Source: Actinoplanes lobatus
GTDB taxonomy: Bacteria > Actinomycetota > Actinomycetes > Mycobacteriales > Micromonosporaceae
Length of the DNA stretch: 64,000 nucleotides
Assembly (NCBI RefSeq): GCF_014205215.1
Contig: NZ_JACHNC010000001.1
Span: forward strand, 1,989,001 to 2,053,000
Direction: 5' to 3'
Both the position numbers and the translations under genes were made by a program. The notes beneath the pieces were generated by a model. That model made no database searches. It had not been told where the DNA came from and worked only from the letters and a program-made list of their open reading frames with translations. Position 1 is the first letter of the stretch. Each line of letters begins with the position of its first letter. Of the stretch, positions 1 through 8,876 are shown piece after piece.

Positions 1-327
1 GAGACCGGCCCGGGCGGTCACCACGGCCGGCAGCCGGGCGGCGTCGAGCGAGAAGAAATAGATCCCGGCACCGCCGTCCGGACCGCGTACGTACGTGCGC
101 AGGTTGGTCTCCGGGAAAGTGGAGAGCCAGGGCAGGGCGGGCAGCCAGGGTGGGCGGATCTCGTCCATCAGGAACGGGAGCATGCCCACCCAGACCAGGC
201 CGTCCTTGGCGTCCGGCGTGAGCCCGGCCGGAAGCAGCGGGCCCACCACCTCGGCCGGGTAACGCCAGTGCAGAAACGTCATCCGGCGCCACCACTGGAT
301 CATCATGGCGGTGCGGACCTCGGCCAT
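1..327 (-). CDS. DUF2071 (YqjF-like) family protein, 3' end cut by the window
   Basis: The protein runs leftward out of the window, so only about 109 N-terminal residues are visible. From the ATG at 327 it starts MAEVRTAMMIQWWRR, followed by a hydrophobic, Trp- and Pro-rich stretch with the motifs TFLHWRYP, LLPAGLTPD and WLSTFPETNLRTYV. This W-x-x-[ML]-TFLHW start and the FPE-x-N-x-RTYV segment are typical of the DUF2071/YqjF family, whose biochemical role is not established. Internal ATGs at 306 and 303 are alternative starts nearer the conserved part. It is not obviously coupled to the next gene upstream at 775. Confidence 0.75.
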   Translation of the reverse strand, partial: MAEVRTAMMIQWWRRMTFLHWRYPAEVVGPLLPAGLTPDAKDGLVWVGMLPFLMDEIRPPWLPALPWLSTFPETNLRTYVRGPDGGAGIYFFSLDAARLPAVVTARAGL

Positions 328-403
328 CGGCGGGGCGAGCACAGTCGACCACCTCCCGCCTCGAGTGTCCCCGGTCCACCGCTCGAAACGGACCGGGAAA
401 CGC

Positions 404-775
404 TCAGATATCCAGAGCCACCTCGATCCGCCGCAGCTGGTGCCGGGCCAGGGCCAGATTGGCACGATCCTTGTTCAGCGCCAGGTAGAGGAACAGGCCC
501 TGCCCGGAACGGCCGGTCAACGGCCGGATCAGGTGGTACTGGGTGTCCAGTGAAATCAGGATGTCCTCGATCTTCTCGTGCAGGCTCAACATCTCCATGG
601 TGCGCAGCTTCGCCCGTACCACCTCGGTGTTCGCGGCCGACGCCACCTGGAGATCGAAGTCCCTGCCCCCGCCGGCGATGCCCAGCGCCATACCGCTGGA
701 TCGGTCGACCAGGGCGACGCCGATGGCGCCGTCGATCTGCATCGCGTCCTTGAGGGCTACGTCCATGTCCGGCAT
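404..775 (-). CDS. roadblock/LC7-like protein
   Basis: A 123-residue cytoplasmic protein starting MPDMDVALKDAMQIDGA. The layout is a short helix, the core IGVALVDRSSGMALG, then a long helix carrying NTEVVRAKLRTMEML, and the segment ILISLDTQYHLIRPL, followed by GLFLYLALNKDRANLALAR. This resembles the roadblock/LC7-like small proteins common in actinomycetes, where relatives are linked to small GTPases and polarity or signalling modules. No GTPase gene lies next to it here, so no partner can be assigned. The ATG at 775 is chosen because GGGAGGA lies just upstream; an in-frame ATG at 844 would add 23 non-conserved residues. Confidence 0.75.
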   Translation of the reverse strand: MPDMDVALKDAMQIDGAIGVALVDRSSGMALGIAGGGRDFDLQVASAANTEVVRAKLRTMEMLSLHEKIEDILISLDTQYHLIRPLTGRSGQGLFLYLALNKDRANLALARHQLRRIEVALDI

Positions 776-1058
776 CTCGGGTGTCCTCCCACTTCCTCGG
801 GTCTGGGCCTGAGCGTGATGGACACCGGCGGTAACCGGTCGCACACGATGTGCGCCTCGACCTCATCCGGTCATGGGATCTTCAGGTGTACGACGGCCGA
901 GTTGCGGTTTTCTTCAAGTCAGAAACTGCTCATGGCTTCACGTTGCGGTCCGTCGTGGTCACGCTCACGGATCGAAAACCCTTGGGGGTACGCCGTAACC
1001 GCGCCCGATTCTCCGAAGTTGGGCGTCGGTAGAGCCGGGGTCTAGGCGGAGGGGACGC

Positions 1059-1400
1059 ATGGTGTCAGTGCCGCTGTACCAGGCGAAGGCCGAGATGTTC
1101 CGGACTCTCGGCCACCCGGTCCGGATCCGGGTGCTGGAACTCCTCCAGGACGGCCCGAAACCGGTCCGCGACCTGCTGGCCGAGATCGACGTGGAGGCGT
1201 CGAACCTCTCCCAGCAGCTCGCCGTCCTGCGCCGGGCCGGCATCGTGACATCGTTCCGCGACGGCGCCCTGGTCATGTACATGCTCAGCACCCCGGACGT
1301 CGCCGACCTGCTCGCCGCGGGCCGGCGCATCCTGGGCGCGGTCCTCACCGACCGCGACGGCCTCCTGGTGGAGCTCCGCGCCCAGGGCTCGACGAGCTAA
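1059..1400 (+). CDS. ArsR-family winged-helix transcriptional regulator
   Basis: A 113-residue DNA-binding protein. Residues about 10-85 form an ArsR-type winged helix: KAEMFRTLGHPVRIRVLELL opens the domain, VRDLLAEIDVEASNLSQQLA is the helix-turn-helix, and VTSFRDGALVMYML is the wing. No Cys cluster of the metal-sensing ArsR type is visible, so it is more likely a metal-independent member. The start ATG has GGAGGGG upstream at about 1049-1055. Its stop overlaps the end of the converging repeat-protein gene by 4 bases (CTAA at 1397-1400). The target genes are not evident. Confidence 0.85.
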   Translation: MVSVPLYQAKAEMFRTLGHPVRIRVLELLQDGPKPVRDLLAEIDVEASNLSQQLAVLRRAGIVTSFRDGALVMYMLSTPDVADLLAAGRRILGAVLTDRDGLLVELRAQGSTS

Positions 1401-2599
1401 CGCTCGCAGTTCACCACCACATCCGGCGCCGCGTAGTCGCACTCGTCCCCGGCCGCCGTGGCGTTCTCACCGCCGTCGAGGCGGTCCGCATCGTTTTCGA
1501 AGTCGCCGGTGTCCGTACGGAGCAGATCGTCGCCGCCCTCACCGAAGAAGGTGTCGACACCCGCGGTGTCGTGGATGAAGTCGCGTGCGTCGCCGCCGTG
1601 GACGACGTCGTCTCCCCACCCTCCCGAGATGTCGTCGTAGCCCCCGCCACCCCGGATCTCGTCGTCGCCGTCGCCACCCCGGATGAGATTGGCCGCGCCG
1701 TTGCCGATCAGGACGTCGTTGCCGCTGCCACTCCAGATCCACTCGACGTCATCGCCGACGGTGTCGCCCTCACCCGCCTGGCCGTCGTTGCCCGCCGGCC
1801 CACCCAGGTCGACACGGACCGGATCGAGGTAGTTGTAGTAGTCGACCAGGTCGAGCCCGGTGTTGCCGATGAGGACATCGGCCGACACCGCGTGGCTCAG
1901 CGGGTCGTCACCGGCCATGCTGTCGTTGCCGGGCCCGCCGTCGATCCGGTCCGGGCCGGCCTCGCCCGAGAGGTAGTCGTGGCCGGTGCCGCCCAGCACC
2001 ATGTCCGCGCCCGCGCCGGCCTCGACCACGTCCGCGTGGGAGCCGCCGTCGATGAAGTCGTTGCCGGTCTGGCCACGGAGCAGGTCATACCCGGCGCCGC
2101 CGGAGATGACGTCGTTGCCGCTGCCGCCGTCGAGCGTGTCGTCGCCGGCCGCGCCGTAGAGCTTGTCGTTGCCGGTTCCGCCGTTCAGCACGTCGGCAGC
2201 CGATCCGCCGGTGAGCACGTCGTTGCCGGCCCCGCCGTCGGCGGTCAGCGGGATGGCGGTGCGGTTGGTGACCGTGTCCGCGCCGCCGTAGGTGTAGATC
2301 CGCAGCCCGGTGGGGGCCTTCGGGAGCTTGCAGGTGACCTTGGTCTTGTCGCCGCTCACGGCCTTGCAGCCGGTTCCGGGCTTGACCGCTACCGCGTCGT
2401 CGATCATCACCGTGCTGCCGGAGCGGGTGATCACCAGGCGGTTGGTCCTGCCGGCGGCGGCCTTGAACTGGACCTTGGTGGTCGCGTAGACGGACGCGAC
2501 GCCGCTCGTGGCGGCCTGTGCGGGCGTGGCCAGCACACCTGCCGAGATCGTCGCGAGAAGGGTCATGCCGACCCGGGACAGCCAGATATGACGGGACAC
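1397..2599 (-). CDS. secreted calcium-binding RTX-like repeat protein (family member 1)
   Basis: A 400-residue exported protein. Residues 1-29 are a Sec signal peptide (arginine-containing start, hydrophobic core, TPAQA cleavage site). Residues about 30-125 form the N-terminal domain shared by eight proteins of this window, with TTKVQFKAAAGRTN, a SGSTVMIDDAVAV strand and the Cys pair in GCKAVSGDKTKVTC. Then come many glycine/aspartate nonapeptides of the GGxGxDxLx type (for example GGAGNDVLTGG), which in RTX proteins fold into a calcium-bound beta-roll. The tail GDEC...VVNCER carries a second Cys pair. GTG start with AGGGGAG upstream. No type I secretion genes are nearby, so Sec export is inferred. 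The exact role is unknown; surface or matrix function is possible. Confidence 0.85.
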   Translation of the reverse strand: MSRHIWLSRVGMTLLATISAGVLATPAQAATSGVASVYATTKVQFKAAAGRTNRLVITRSGSTVMIDDAVAVKPGTGCKAVSGDKTKVTCKLPKAPTGLRIYTYGGADTVTNRTAIPLTADGGAGNDVLTGGSAADVLNGGTGNDKLYGAAGDDTLDGGSGNDVISGGAGYDLLRGQTGNDFIDGGSHADVVEAGAGADMVLGGTGHDYLSGEAGPDRIDGGPGNDSMAGDDPLSHAVSADVLIGNTGLDLVDYYNYLDPVRVDLGGPAGNDGQAGEGDTVGDDVEWIWSGSGNDVLIGNGAANLIRGGDGDDEIRGGGGYDDISGGWGDDVVHGGDARDFIHDTAGVDTFFGEGGDDLLRTDTGDFENDADRLDGGENATAAGDECDYAAPDVVVNCER

Positions 2600-2685
2600 A
2601 GTGGATGCTCCCCTGAGAGCCGGCGGCCGATGCGCCGCGCGGGAACCAAGATCATAAATGGCCGGCCCGGGTCGTCAAGGCCCGG

Positions 2686-4101
2686 TCAGGGGGTTACGAG
2701 GATCTCGCAGCGCTGGAAGCGGTCGAACTCCCACTGCACGCAGCTGTCGCCGGACGGCTCGGTCACGTGCTCGCCGCCGTCGAGCTGGTCCTCCACGCCG
2801 TCGTCGCCACCGTCGAGGTAGTCGTCGCCCTCGCCGCCGAGCAGGTAGTCGGCACCGCCGAGGCCGTGGAGGCGGTCGTTGCCAGGGCCGCCATCCAGGT
2901 CGTCGGCGCCGGACCCGCCGGTCAGCTCGTCGTCACCGCCGCCGCCGGTAAGGCGCTCGACGTCGGCTTCGATGGTGTCGCCCTCGCCGTCGGCGCCGTC
3001 GTCACCGATGACGCCGTCCGCGTCGGCGGTCACGTCCGAGTGCTGGTAGCGGTCGTAGTAGACGATGTCGAGGTCGCCCGCGCCGCCGGAGTAGTAGTCG
3101 GCGTCCACAGCCTCCTTCTCACCCTCGCCCGCCAGGGTACCGGCGTCGATGAAGTCGTTGGCGCCGCCGCCGTACAACCGGTCCCGGCCCCAGTCGCCCT
3201 GCATCCGGTCCATGCCCTCGCCGCCGTAGAGCACGTCGTCGCCGTAGTCGCCGCGCAGCTCGTCGTCGCCGTCGCCGCCGGACACCAGGTCGTTGCCGCC
3301 GTCGCCGAAGACCACGTCGTTGCCGGCCGCGCCGTAGAGCGAGTCGGCGCCCTCGCCGCCACGCAGGTAGTCGCGGGTGTCGCCGCCGTCGATGACGTCG
3401 TTGCCGCCCTGACCGAACAGCTGGTCGTAGTCGGCGCCGCCGGAGATGCGGTCGGCCTCGTTGCTGCCGTAGATGGTGTCCTTGCCGGCGTCACCCCAGA
3501 CCCGGCTGCCACCGGTCCAGACCTCGACGTGGTCGTCGCCGTTGCCGCCGGACACCTGGTTGGCGCCGGTCCACCCGTACAGGCGGTCGTCGCCGTCGCC
3601 GCCGGAGATCCGGTCGTCGCCGTCGAGGCCCCAGATGCCGTCGTTGCCGGCGCCGCCGTACAGGGCGTCATGGCCGGCGTCGCCGTACAGGACGTCGGCC
3701 GCGGAACCGCCCACGAGGGTGTCGTTGTCGGCGCCGCCGCTCGCGCTGAGCGGGACGTTCGTGCGGTTGGAGACCGCGTCGGCGTAGTCGTACAGGTAGA
3801 CGCGCAGCAGGGTGGGCGCCTTGGACGTCGTACAGGTGACCCTGGTCTTGTCGTTCTTGACCGGCTTGCATCCGGGGCCGGCCTTGAGCGCCACCCGGTC
3901 GTCAATGGTGATCGTGTTGCCCGAGCGGGTCAGCACGACGCTGTTCTGATACTTGGCGGCTGCCTTGAACTGCACCTTCGTCGTCTCCACGACCGAGGCC
4001 ACGCCGACCGTGGCGGCCTGCGCGGGCGCCGCGAATGCCACGGCGGATGCGGTGGTGAGAACGGTGAAGGTGATGCGAGGCAGCCAGACGGAACGGACCA
4101 T
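2686..4101 (-). CDS. secreted calcium-binding RTX-like repeat protein (family member 2)
   Basis: A 471-residue paralogue of the neighbour at 1397-2599, in tandem and in the same orientation. The signal peptide ends near AAPAQA at about residue 29. The shared N-terminal domain has VETTKVQFKAAAKYQN, NTITIDDRVALKAG and the Cys pair GCKPVKNDKTRVTC. The repeat region (about residues 125-440) is long and regular, with blocks such as GGAGNDGIWGLDGDDRISGG and GGNGDDHVEVW. The C-terminal motif is modified here: GDSC and RCE remain, followed by ILVTP. ATG start with GGAGGATC about 6 bases upstream. Calcium binding is inferred from the repeats. Tandem placement suggests local gene duplication. Confidence 0.85.
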   Translation of the reverse strand: MVRSVWLPRITFTVLTTASAVAFAAPAQAATVGVASVVETTKVQFKAAAKYQNSVVLTRSGNTITIDDRVALKAGPGCKPVKNDKTRVTCTTSKAPTLLRVYLYDYADAVSNRTNVPLSASGGADNDTLVGGSAADVLYGDAGHDALYGGAGNDGIWGLDGDDRISGGDGDDRLYGWTGANQVSGGNGDDHVEVWTGGSRVWGDAGKDTIYGSNEADRISGGADYDQLFGQGGNDVIDGGDTRDYLRGGEGADSLYGAAGNDVVFGDGGNDLVSGGDGDDELRGDYGDDVLYGGEGMDRMQGDWGRDRLYGGGANDFIDAGTLAGEGEKEAVDADYYSGGAGDLDIVYYDRYQHSDVTADADGVIGDDGADGEGDTIEADVERLTGGGGDDELTGGSGADDLDGGPGNDRLHGLGGADYLLGGEGDDYLDGGDDGVEDQLDGGEHVTEPSGDSCVQWEFDRFQRCEILVTP

Positions 4102-4189
4102 TGTGGATCCTCCCCCATGGCTCCGGCGGTTACCTACCGCGCGGTAGCAAGATCGTAGGTGTCGTCGATGTTTCGCGCAGCCCCCGTTT

Positions 4190-5125
4190 TCAGTGGCCGC
4201 TCTCGACGATCCCGGTGATCACGGCCGGCGGCATGGTGAGCCGCCACGAGTCGGTCAGCTTCCCGTACAGCAGTACCGCGCCGATCGTCACGGGCAGAGC
4301 CGCCACCAGGGTTATCGCTGCGATTCGGCGCTTCCAGACGTACGCCGGAGGGGTTGCCGGAAGGACCACCGGTGACGCCGGGGTGATCTCCCGGCCGGGC
4401 GCCGCGGGCAGCGGAATCGTCGCGCCGGAGGCGTGCCACACCTGGCGCAACCGGGCCGCGAAGCCCGCCATGCTGTCGACCGCCGGAACCGGCGTGAGCA
4501 CCTCGTCGAAGAGCCGCGACAGACCGGGCCAGGCCGAGATGATCCGGTCGGCGCGGTCGATGTCACCGGGCCAGTCGTCGCCGGTCAGCACCCGGAAGAG
4601 CAGCGCGCCGAGGGCCGTCACGTCGTCGCGGGGCTCCGGCGCGGTCCGCCCGAGCGGCGCCGTGAAACCGGTGAGCATCGGTTCGCCGGACGCGCCGATC
4701 AGGACGACCTCCGGGCGGATCCGGCCGTGCACCATCCGCGGGCGCATCGCATGCGTCCGGGCCAGCGCGTCGGCCAGGACGATCGCGTGGTGCAGGGCCT
4801 CGGCCGGCGACGGGGGCCGGTCGCGCAGCACGTCGTCGAGGGTACGGCCGTCGATGAGGTCGAGCGCCAGCCAGGGCCGTCCGGTCGCGGTGATCCCGCC
4901 GGAGCGGACCGGGACGATCGCGGTGGTGGCGCCCAGGCCGACCGACGCGGCGACATGCGCGGCGAACGCGGACTCCTCGGCGCGGCCCCGGACGAAACGG
5001 TGGAAGAGCTTCAGCGCCACCCGGCGTCCGGCCCGCTCGTCCCAGGCCTGGTAGAGATCAGCCTCGGCGCCGGTGCTCATCCGCTGCAACCGGGTGTAGC
5101 CCGCCGGGGTGTCGATCCCCGCCAC
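4190..5125 (-). CDS. membrane-anchored protein kinase-like protein, probable pseudokinase
   Basis: A 311-residue protein. Residues 1-220 follow the Ser/Thr kinase fold: GYTRLQRMSTGAEADLYQAW resembles the glycine-rich loop, RRVALKLFHRF holds the ATP-binding lysine, and LALDLIDGRTLDDVL is the hinge. The catalytic loop reads VHGRIRPEVVLI in place of HRDxKxxN, and the metal site reads LTGFTAPLG in place of DFG, so both catalytic aspartates are missing. A single membrane span lies near residues 270-290 (IAAITLVAALPVTIGAVLL), with a short tail outside. I infer a scaffold or sensor rather than an active kinase. It is monocistronic as far as can be seen. Confidence 0.75.
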   Translation of the reverse strand: MAGIDTPAGYTRLQRMSTGAEADLYQAWDERAGRRVALKLFHRFVRGRAEESAFAAHVAASVGLGATTAIVPVRSGGITATGRPWLALDLIDGRTLDDVLRDRPPSPAEALHHAIVLADALARTHAMRPRMVHGRIRPEVVLIGASGEPMLTGFTAPLGRTAPEPRDDVTALGALLFRVLTGDDWPGDIDRADRIISAWPGLSRLFDEVLTPVPAVDSMAGFAARLRQVWHASGATIPLPAAPGREITPASPVVLPATPPAYVWKRRIAAITLVAALPVTIGAVLLYGKLTDSWRLTMPPAVITGIVESGH

Positions 5126-5326
5126 GTATCGCCCCCCTCTGACCGATCTTGAATAGAAATATCACCCACCGAACCGGCAGCGGCAACGACCGCCCAGCCA
5201 GCAAGATCACCCGAACCGCCATGGCGAACCTTTGATGTGAGCCGAGTCACTCCGGTAACGGCGCGCGGCGAGAAGGGCGCGCGGCGGAGAGGCGAGGGCT
5301 CGGGCGGGGAGCCGATAGGTTGAGGT

Positions 5327-5653
5327 ATGGCCTTTGATCAGGCGCTTGCGGATCGGATTCAGGACGAGCTCAGGGACCTCGACGGTGCCGGTGATCGCAA
5401 GATGTTCGGGGGAATCATCTTCATGGTGCACGGCAACATGGCCGTGGGCGTGATGGGCGACGACCTCATCGTGCGGCTCGGTGAGCAGGCGGCGGAGGTG
5501 GCCCTCAGTGAACCGGGCACCCGGGTCTTCGACATCACCCGGCGGCCCATGCGGAACTGGGTCGTCGTCGACGGCGAACGCCTGGACGACGACGCATTGG
5601 TGCGCTGGCTGCGGGCCGGCGTGGCGTTCGCGAGTTCGCTGCCACCGAAATGA
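5327..5653 (+). CDS. TfoX/Sxy N-terminal-domain family protein
   Basis: A 108-residue cytoplasmic protein that covers the TfoX N-terminal domain only. Motifs seen are RKMFGGIIFMVHGNMAVGVM near residue 28 and DDLIVRLGEQ, then FDITRRPMRNWVVVDGE, typical of the stand-alone family found in many actinobacteria. The namesake TfoX/Sxy regulates competence in gamma-proteobacteria, but the short actinobacterial forms have no proven role, so that function should not be transferred. It is divergent from the pseudokinase gene with about 200 bases between. Confidence 0.8.
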   Translation: MAFDQALADRIQDELRDLDGAGDRKMFGGIIFMVHGNMAVGVMGDDLIVRLGEQAAEVALSEPGTRVFDITRRPMRNWVVVDGERLDDDALVRWLRAGVAFASSLPPK

Positions 5654-5786
5654 CTCCGGACGGGGAGCGGCGGGCGGCCTGACGACGGCGCACGAGGTTG
5701 AGCCGGTCCGCGAGCGTCGTTGACCGCGGACCGGTGGTTCAGTGAGCGCGGGCGGCGTGCTGATGAAGCTGCCCGGGGGTGGAGCG

Positions 5787-6578
5787 TCAGATGCTCTGGT
5801 AGCCGGCGATGGTCGCGGCCAGGATGTCGGGGCCGGGGCGCTGCCACAGCTCCTCGTTCATGACCTCCACCTCGATCGGGCCGGTGTAGCCCGCCTTGGC
5901 CACGGCGTCGTGGAAGGCGCGCATGTCGACGCAACCGTCGCCGGGCAGGCCGCGGCCGGTCAGGACGCCCGCGGGCAGCGGGGTGATCCAGTCGGCGAGC
6001 TGGTAGATGGCGATCCGGTCGCCGGCCGCCTCGATCTTCGGCAGTACGGTGTCGTCCCACCACAGGTGGTACGTGTCGACGGTGACGCCGACCTGGCCGG
6101 CCGGGTGCTGTTCGGCGATCGACATGGCCTGGTCCCAGGTGTTGATGACGCAGCGGTCGGCCGCGTACATCGGGTGCAGCGGCTCGATCGCCAGGGTGAC
6201 TCCGGCGGCGGCCGCGTGCGGCGCCAGCTGGGCGATCGCGTCGGCGACGTGTGCGCGGGCGCCGGCGATGTCCTTGGAGCCCTCGGGAAGACCCCCGGAG
6301 ACCAGGACGAGAACCGGTGTTTCCAAGGTGGAAGCCTCGTCGATGGCCCGGCGGTTGTCGTCGTACCAGCCGTCGAGCTGGAAGAAGCCGCTACGGCAGA
6401 GGGTCGTGACGGTCAGCCCCGCGTCGCGGACCAGGGCGGCGGAGCGCTCGAGACCGTGTTCGGCGACCGGTTCACGCCACAGCGCGACCTTGTCGACGCC
6501 CGCGTCCACACAGCCCTTGACCAGGTCGGTCAGCGCCCAGTGTTTCGCGGTGATCTGGTTGAAGGAGAATCGGTTCAT
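5787..6578 (-). CDS. sugar phosphate isomerase/epimerase family protein (xylose isomerase-like TIM barrel)
   Basis: A 263-residue TIM-barrel protein of the AP-endonuclease-2/xylose-isomerase-like family. Conserved acidic and His residues that usually bind a divalent metal are visible in LAIEPLHPMY (Glu), GVTVDTYHLWW (Asp/His) and GPIEVEVMNEEL (Glu near the end). It is the last gene of a three-gene operon: its ATG overlaps the stop of the preceding gene by 4 bases (6575-6578). With an oxidoreductase and a DUF993 aldolase-like protein it probably acts on a keto-sugar or inositol-like intermediate. The actual substrate is unknown. Confidence 0.85.
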   Translation of the reverse strand: MNRFSFNQITAKHWALTDLVKGCVDAGVDKVALWREPVAEHGLERSAALVRDAGLTVTTLCRSGFFQLDGWYDDNRRAIDEASTLETPVLVLVSGGLPEGSKDIAGARAHVADAIAQLAPHAAAAGVTLAIEPLHPMYAADRCVINTWDQAMSIAEQHPAGQVGVTVDTYHLWWDDTVLPKIEAAGDRIAIYQLADWITPLPAGVLTGRGLPGDGCVDMRAFHDAVAKAGYTGPIEVEVMNEELWQRPGPDILAATIAGYQSI

Positions 6579-7714
6579 CCCACTGTCACCTCGAAGAACC
6601 TGTTGGCCCGGCGTGCGGCCAGGTCCGGGTCGGGGAGCAGGCCGGCGGCGTCGGCGAGCTCGATCAGTTTGGCGAAGTGCGGCACCGAGCGGCCGGACTG
6701 GAGGCCGCCGACCATGGTGAAGTGGTCCTGGTGGCCGGCCAGCCAGGCGAGGAACACGATGCCGGTCTTGTAGTAGAAGGTCGGCTTCTCGAAGATGTGC
6801 CGGGACAGCGGCACGGTGGGGGCGAAGATCCGGTCGTACTCCTCCAGGTCGCCCCGGTCCAGGGCGGCGAAGGCCGCCGTGGCCGCCGGTGCGATGGCCG
6901 CGAAGATGCCGAGGAGCGCGTCCGAGTAGCCCTGCTCGTCACCGCGGATCAGCTGCGGGTAGTTGAAGTCGTCGCCGGTGTAGAGACGCACCCCGGAGGG
7001 CAGGCGGCGGCGCAGCCCGATCTCGTGGTCGGCGTCCAGGAGTGAGATCTTGATGCCGTCGACCTTCGCCGGGTTGCTGTTGATCAGCTCCAGCACGGTC
7101 TCGGTGGCCTTGTCCACGTCGGACGAGCCCCAGTAGCCCTCGAGCGCCGGGTCGAACGCCGTGCCCAGCCAGTGCAGGACCACCGGCTTGTCCGACTTGT
7201 TCAATAGTTCACGATAAATAGTGAGGTAATCATCGGCGTCCCGCGCGGTGGCGGCCATGTGACGGCTGCACATCAGCACCGGTACGGCGCCGGCGGTGAG
7301 GACGTCGGCGAGCTGCTCCTCGTACGCCGAAAGCACTTGATCCAGAGACGCCGGACCCGGCGCCAGCTGATCGGTCGCGACCCCCGCGACGATCTTGCCG
7401 CCGACCGAGGCCGCCTCCGCGGCACTGCGCCGGATCAGCTCCCTGGTCGCGGTGTAGTCGAGGCCCATGCCGCGCTGTGCGGTGTCCATGGCTTCGGCGA
7501 CGCCGAGGCCATGCGACCAGAGATGGTGGCGGAACGCCAGGGTCCGCTCCCAGTCCAGGACCGCGGGGGCGCCGGGCGCGTTCTCCGCGCGCGGGTCCGC
7601 GACGACGTGGGCGGCCGCGTACGCGATCCGGCTGCCCGGCGCACCGGCCGGCTTCTGCCAGGTCTTCGTGGAGAGCGTCAGCCGCCGCCCGTCGGGAAGG
7701 TCGACGATGCTCAC
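6575..7714 (-). CDS. DUF993 family (dihydrodipicolinate synthase-like) protein
   Basis: A 379-residue protein of the DUF993 family, a relative of class I aldolase-like lyases with a TIM barrel. Recognisable segments are RIAYAAAHVVADP, FRHHLWSHGLGVAEAMDTAQ, KIVAGVATDQL, KPVVLHWLGTAFDP and KVDGIKISLLDADHE, where the lysine in DGIKIS is at the position expected for a barrel catalytic lysine (inference). It sits in the middle of the operon with 4-base ATGA overlaps on both sides, so the three proteins are translationally coupled. The family occurs in actinobacterial sugar or polyol catabolic clusters; the reaction is not established. Confidence 0.8.
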   Translation of the reverse strand: MSIVDLPDGRRLTLSTKTWQKPAGAPGSRIAYAAAHVVADPRAENAPGAPAVLDWERTLAFRHHLWSHGLGVAEAMDTAQRGMGLDYTATRELIRRSAAEAASVGGKIVAGVATDQLAPGPASLDQVLSAYEEQLADVLTAGAVPVLMCSRHMAATARDADDYLTIYRELLNKSDKPVVLHWLGTAFDPALEGYWGSSDVDKATETVLELINSNPAKVDGIKISLLDADHEIGLRRRLPSGVRLYTGDDFNYPQLIRGDEQGYSDALLGIFAAIAPAATAAFAALDRGDLEEYDRIFAPTVPLSRHIFEKPTFYYKTGIVFLAWLAGHQDHFTMVGGLQSGRSVPHFAKLIELADAAGLLPDPDLAARRANRFFEVTVG

Positions 7715-8853
7715 AGCGTGATCCGCCGTCCCTCACGGGCGGACTGGAGGCCGGCCTCGGCCAGCGCGACACCGCGGGCGCCGGAGGTGAAGTCCCAGTG
7801 GAACGTCTCGCCCGCGACGACGTGCCGCAGGAACGCCTCCCACTGCACCTTGAAGCCGTTGTCGAACTCCTCGTTGTCCGGCACCTCGGTCCACTCGTCG
7901 CGGAACGACTTCCCGGTCAGCGGCAGGTCCGGGTTCCACACCGGCTTCGGCGTGGTGGCCCGGTGCTGGATCTTGCAGCCGCGCAGGCCGGCGACGGCGC
8001 TGCCGTGGGTGCCGTCGACCTGGAACTCGACCAGCTCGTCCCGGTTGACCCGGACCGTCCACGAGGAGTTGAGCTGGGCGACGATGCCGCCCTCCAGCTC
8101 GAAGATCGCGTACGCCGCGTCGTCGGCGTCGGCCGCGTACTCCTCGCCGCGCTCGTCGACCCGCTTGGTGATGTGGGTCGCGGTGGTGCACTGGACCGCC
8201 CGGACGTTCCCGAACAGCTCCTCGAGGACGTAGTTCCAGTGCGGGAACATGTCCATCACGATGCCGCCGCCGTCGGCGAGCCGGTAGTTCCAGGACGGCC
8301 GCTGGGCCACCTGCCAGTCGCCCTCGAAGACCCAGTAGCCGAACTCGCCGCGCACCGACAGGATCTGGCCGAAGAAGCCGCCGTCGATCAGGCGCTTGAG
8401 CTTGCGCAGGCCGGGCAGGAACAGCTTGTCCTGCACGACGCCGTTCTTGATGCTCGCGGCGGCGGCCAGCTCGGCCAGCTCCAGCGACGCCGCGGAGCTC
8501 TCGGCCAGCGGCTTCTCGGTGTAGACGTGCTTGCCGGCGGCGATGGCCTGCCGGATCGCCTTCTCCCGCTGGGCGGTCACCTGGGCGTCGAAGTAGATCT
8601 CCACGTCCGGGCGGGCCAGGGCCGCGTCCAGGTCGGTGGTCCACTCGGTGAGGCCGTGCCGGGCGGCGATGGCGGCCAGTTTGTCGGGGTCGCGGCCGAC
8701 CAGGATCGGCTCGGGCCAGATGTGCCCGCCACCGGCCAGCGGTACGCCACCCTGCTCGCGGATGGCGAGAAGCGAACGAACCAGGTGTTGCCGGTAGCCC
8801 ATCCGCCCGGTGACCCCGTTGACGATGATGCCGATCGATCTGCGCGCTGCCAT
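7711..8853 (-). CDS. Gfo/Idh/MocA family NAD(P)-dependent oxidoreductase
   Basis: A 380-residue dehydrogenase, first gene of the operon. The N-terminal Rossmann fold starts IGIIVNGVTGRMGYRQH, slightly divergent from the usual GxGxxG. The conserved EKP motif is present in HVYTEKPLAESS near residue 111, whose lysine is catalytic in this family. The second domain has WNYRLADGGGIVMDMFPHWNYV, giving the catalytic His of the family. It would oxidise a sugar or cyclitol hydroxyl. ATG start with GGAGGG 6 bases upstream. A perfect LacI-type palindrome lies 24-37 bases before the start, so the operon is probably sugar-repressed, but no LacI gene or transporter lies in this window. Confidence 0.88.
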   Translation of the reverse strand: MAARRSIGIIVNGVTGRMGYRQHLVRSLLAIREQGGVPLAGGGHIWPEPILVGRDPDKLAAIAARHGLTEWTTDLDAALARPDVEIYFDAQVTAQREKAIRQAIAAGKHVYTEKPLAESSAASLELAELAAAASIKNGVVQDKLFLPGLRKLKRLIDGGFFGQILSVRGEFGYWVFEGDWQVAQRPSWNYRLADGGGIVMDMFPHWNYVLEELFGNVRAVQCTTATHITKRVDERGEEYAADADDAAYAIFELEGGIVAQLNSSWTVRVNRDELVEFQVDGTHGSAVAGLRGCKIQHRATTPKPVWNPDLPLTGKSFRDEWTEVPDNEEFDNGFKVQWEAFLRHVVAGETFHWDFTSGARGVALAEAGLQSAREGRRITL

Positions 8854-8876
8854 GTGGAACCCTCCGCCGGTGATGA

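Noticed and set aside
850..1032. Possible 60-residue plus-strand protein before the ArsR gene
   Set aside because: No ribosome site, no recognisable features; the region more likely holds the promoters of the flanking genes.
4134..4147. Palindrome CTACCGCGCGGTAG upstream of repeat protein 2
   Set aside because: It has no loop for a good hairpin and no counterpart before the other family members, so neither terminator nor operator could be supported.
1571..4158. Long plus-strand frames opposite repeat proteins 1 and 2, rich in VVA/DEV repeats
   Set aside because: They are the antisense image of the GGxGxD repeats; the minus strand has signal peptides and ribosome sites.
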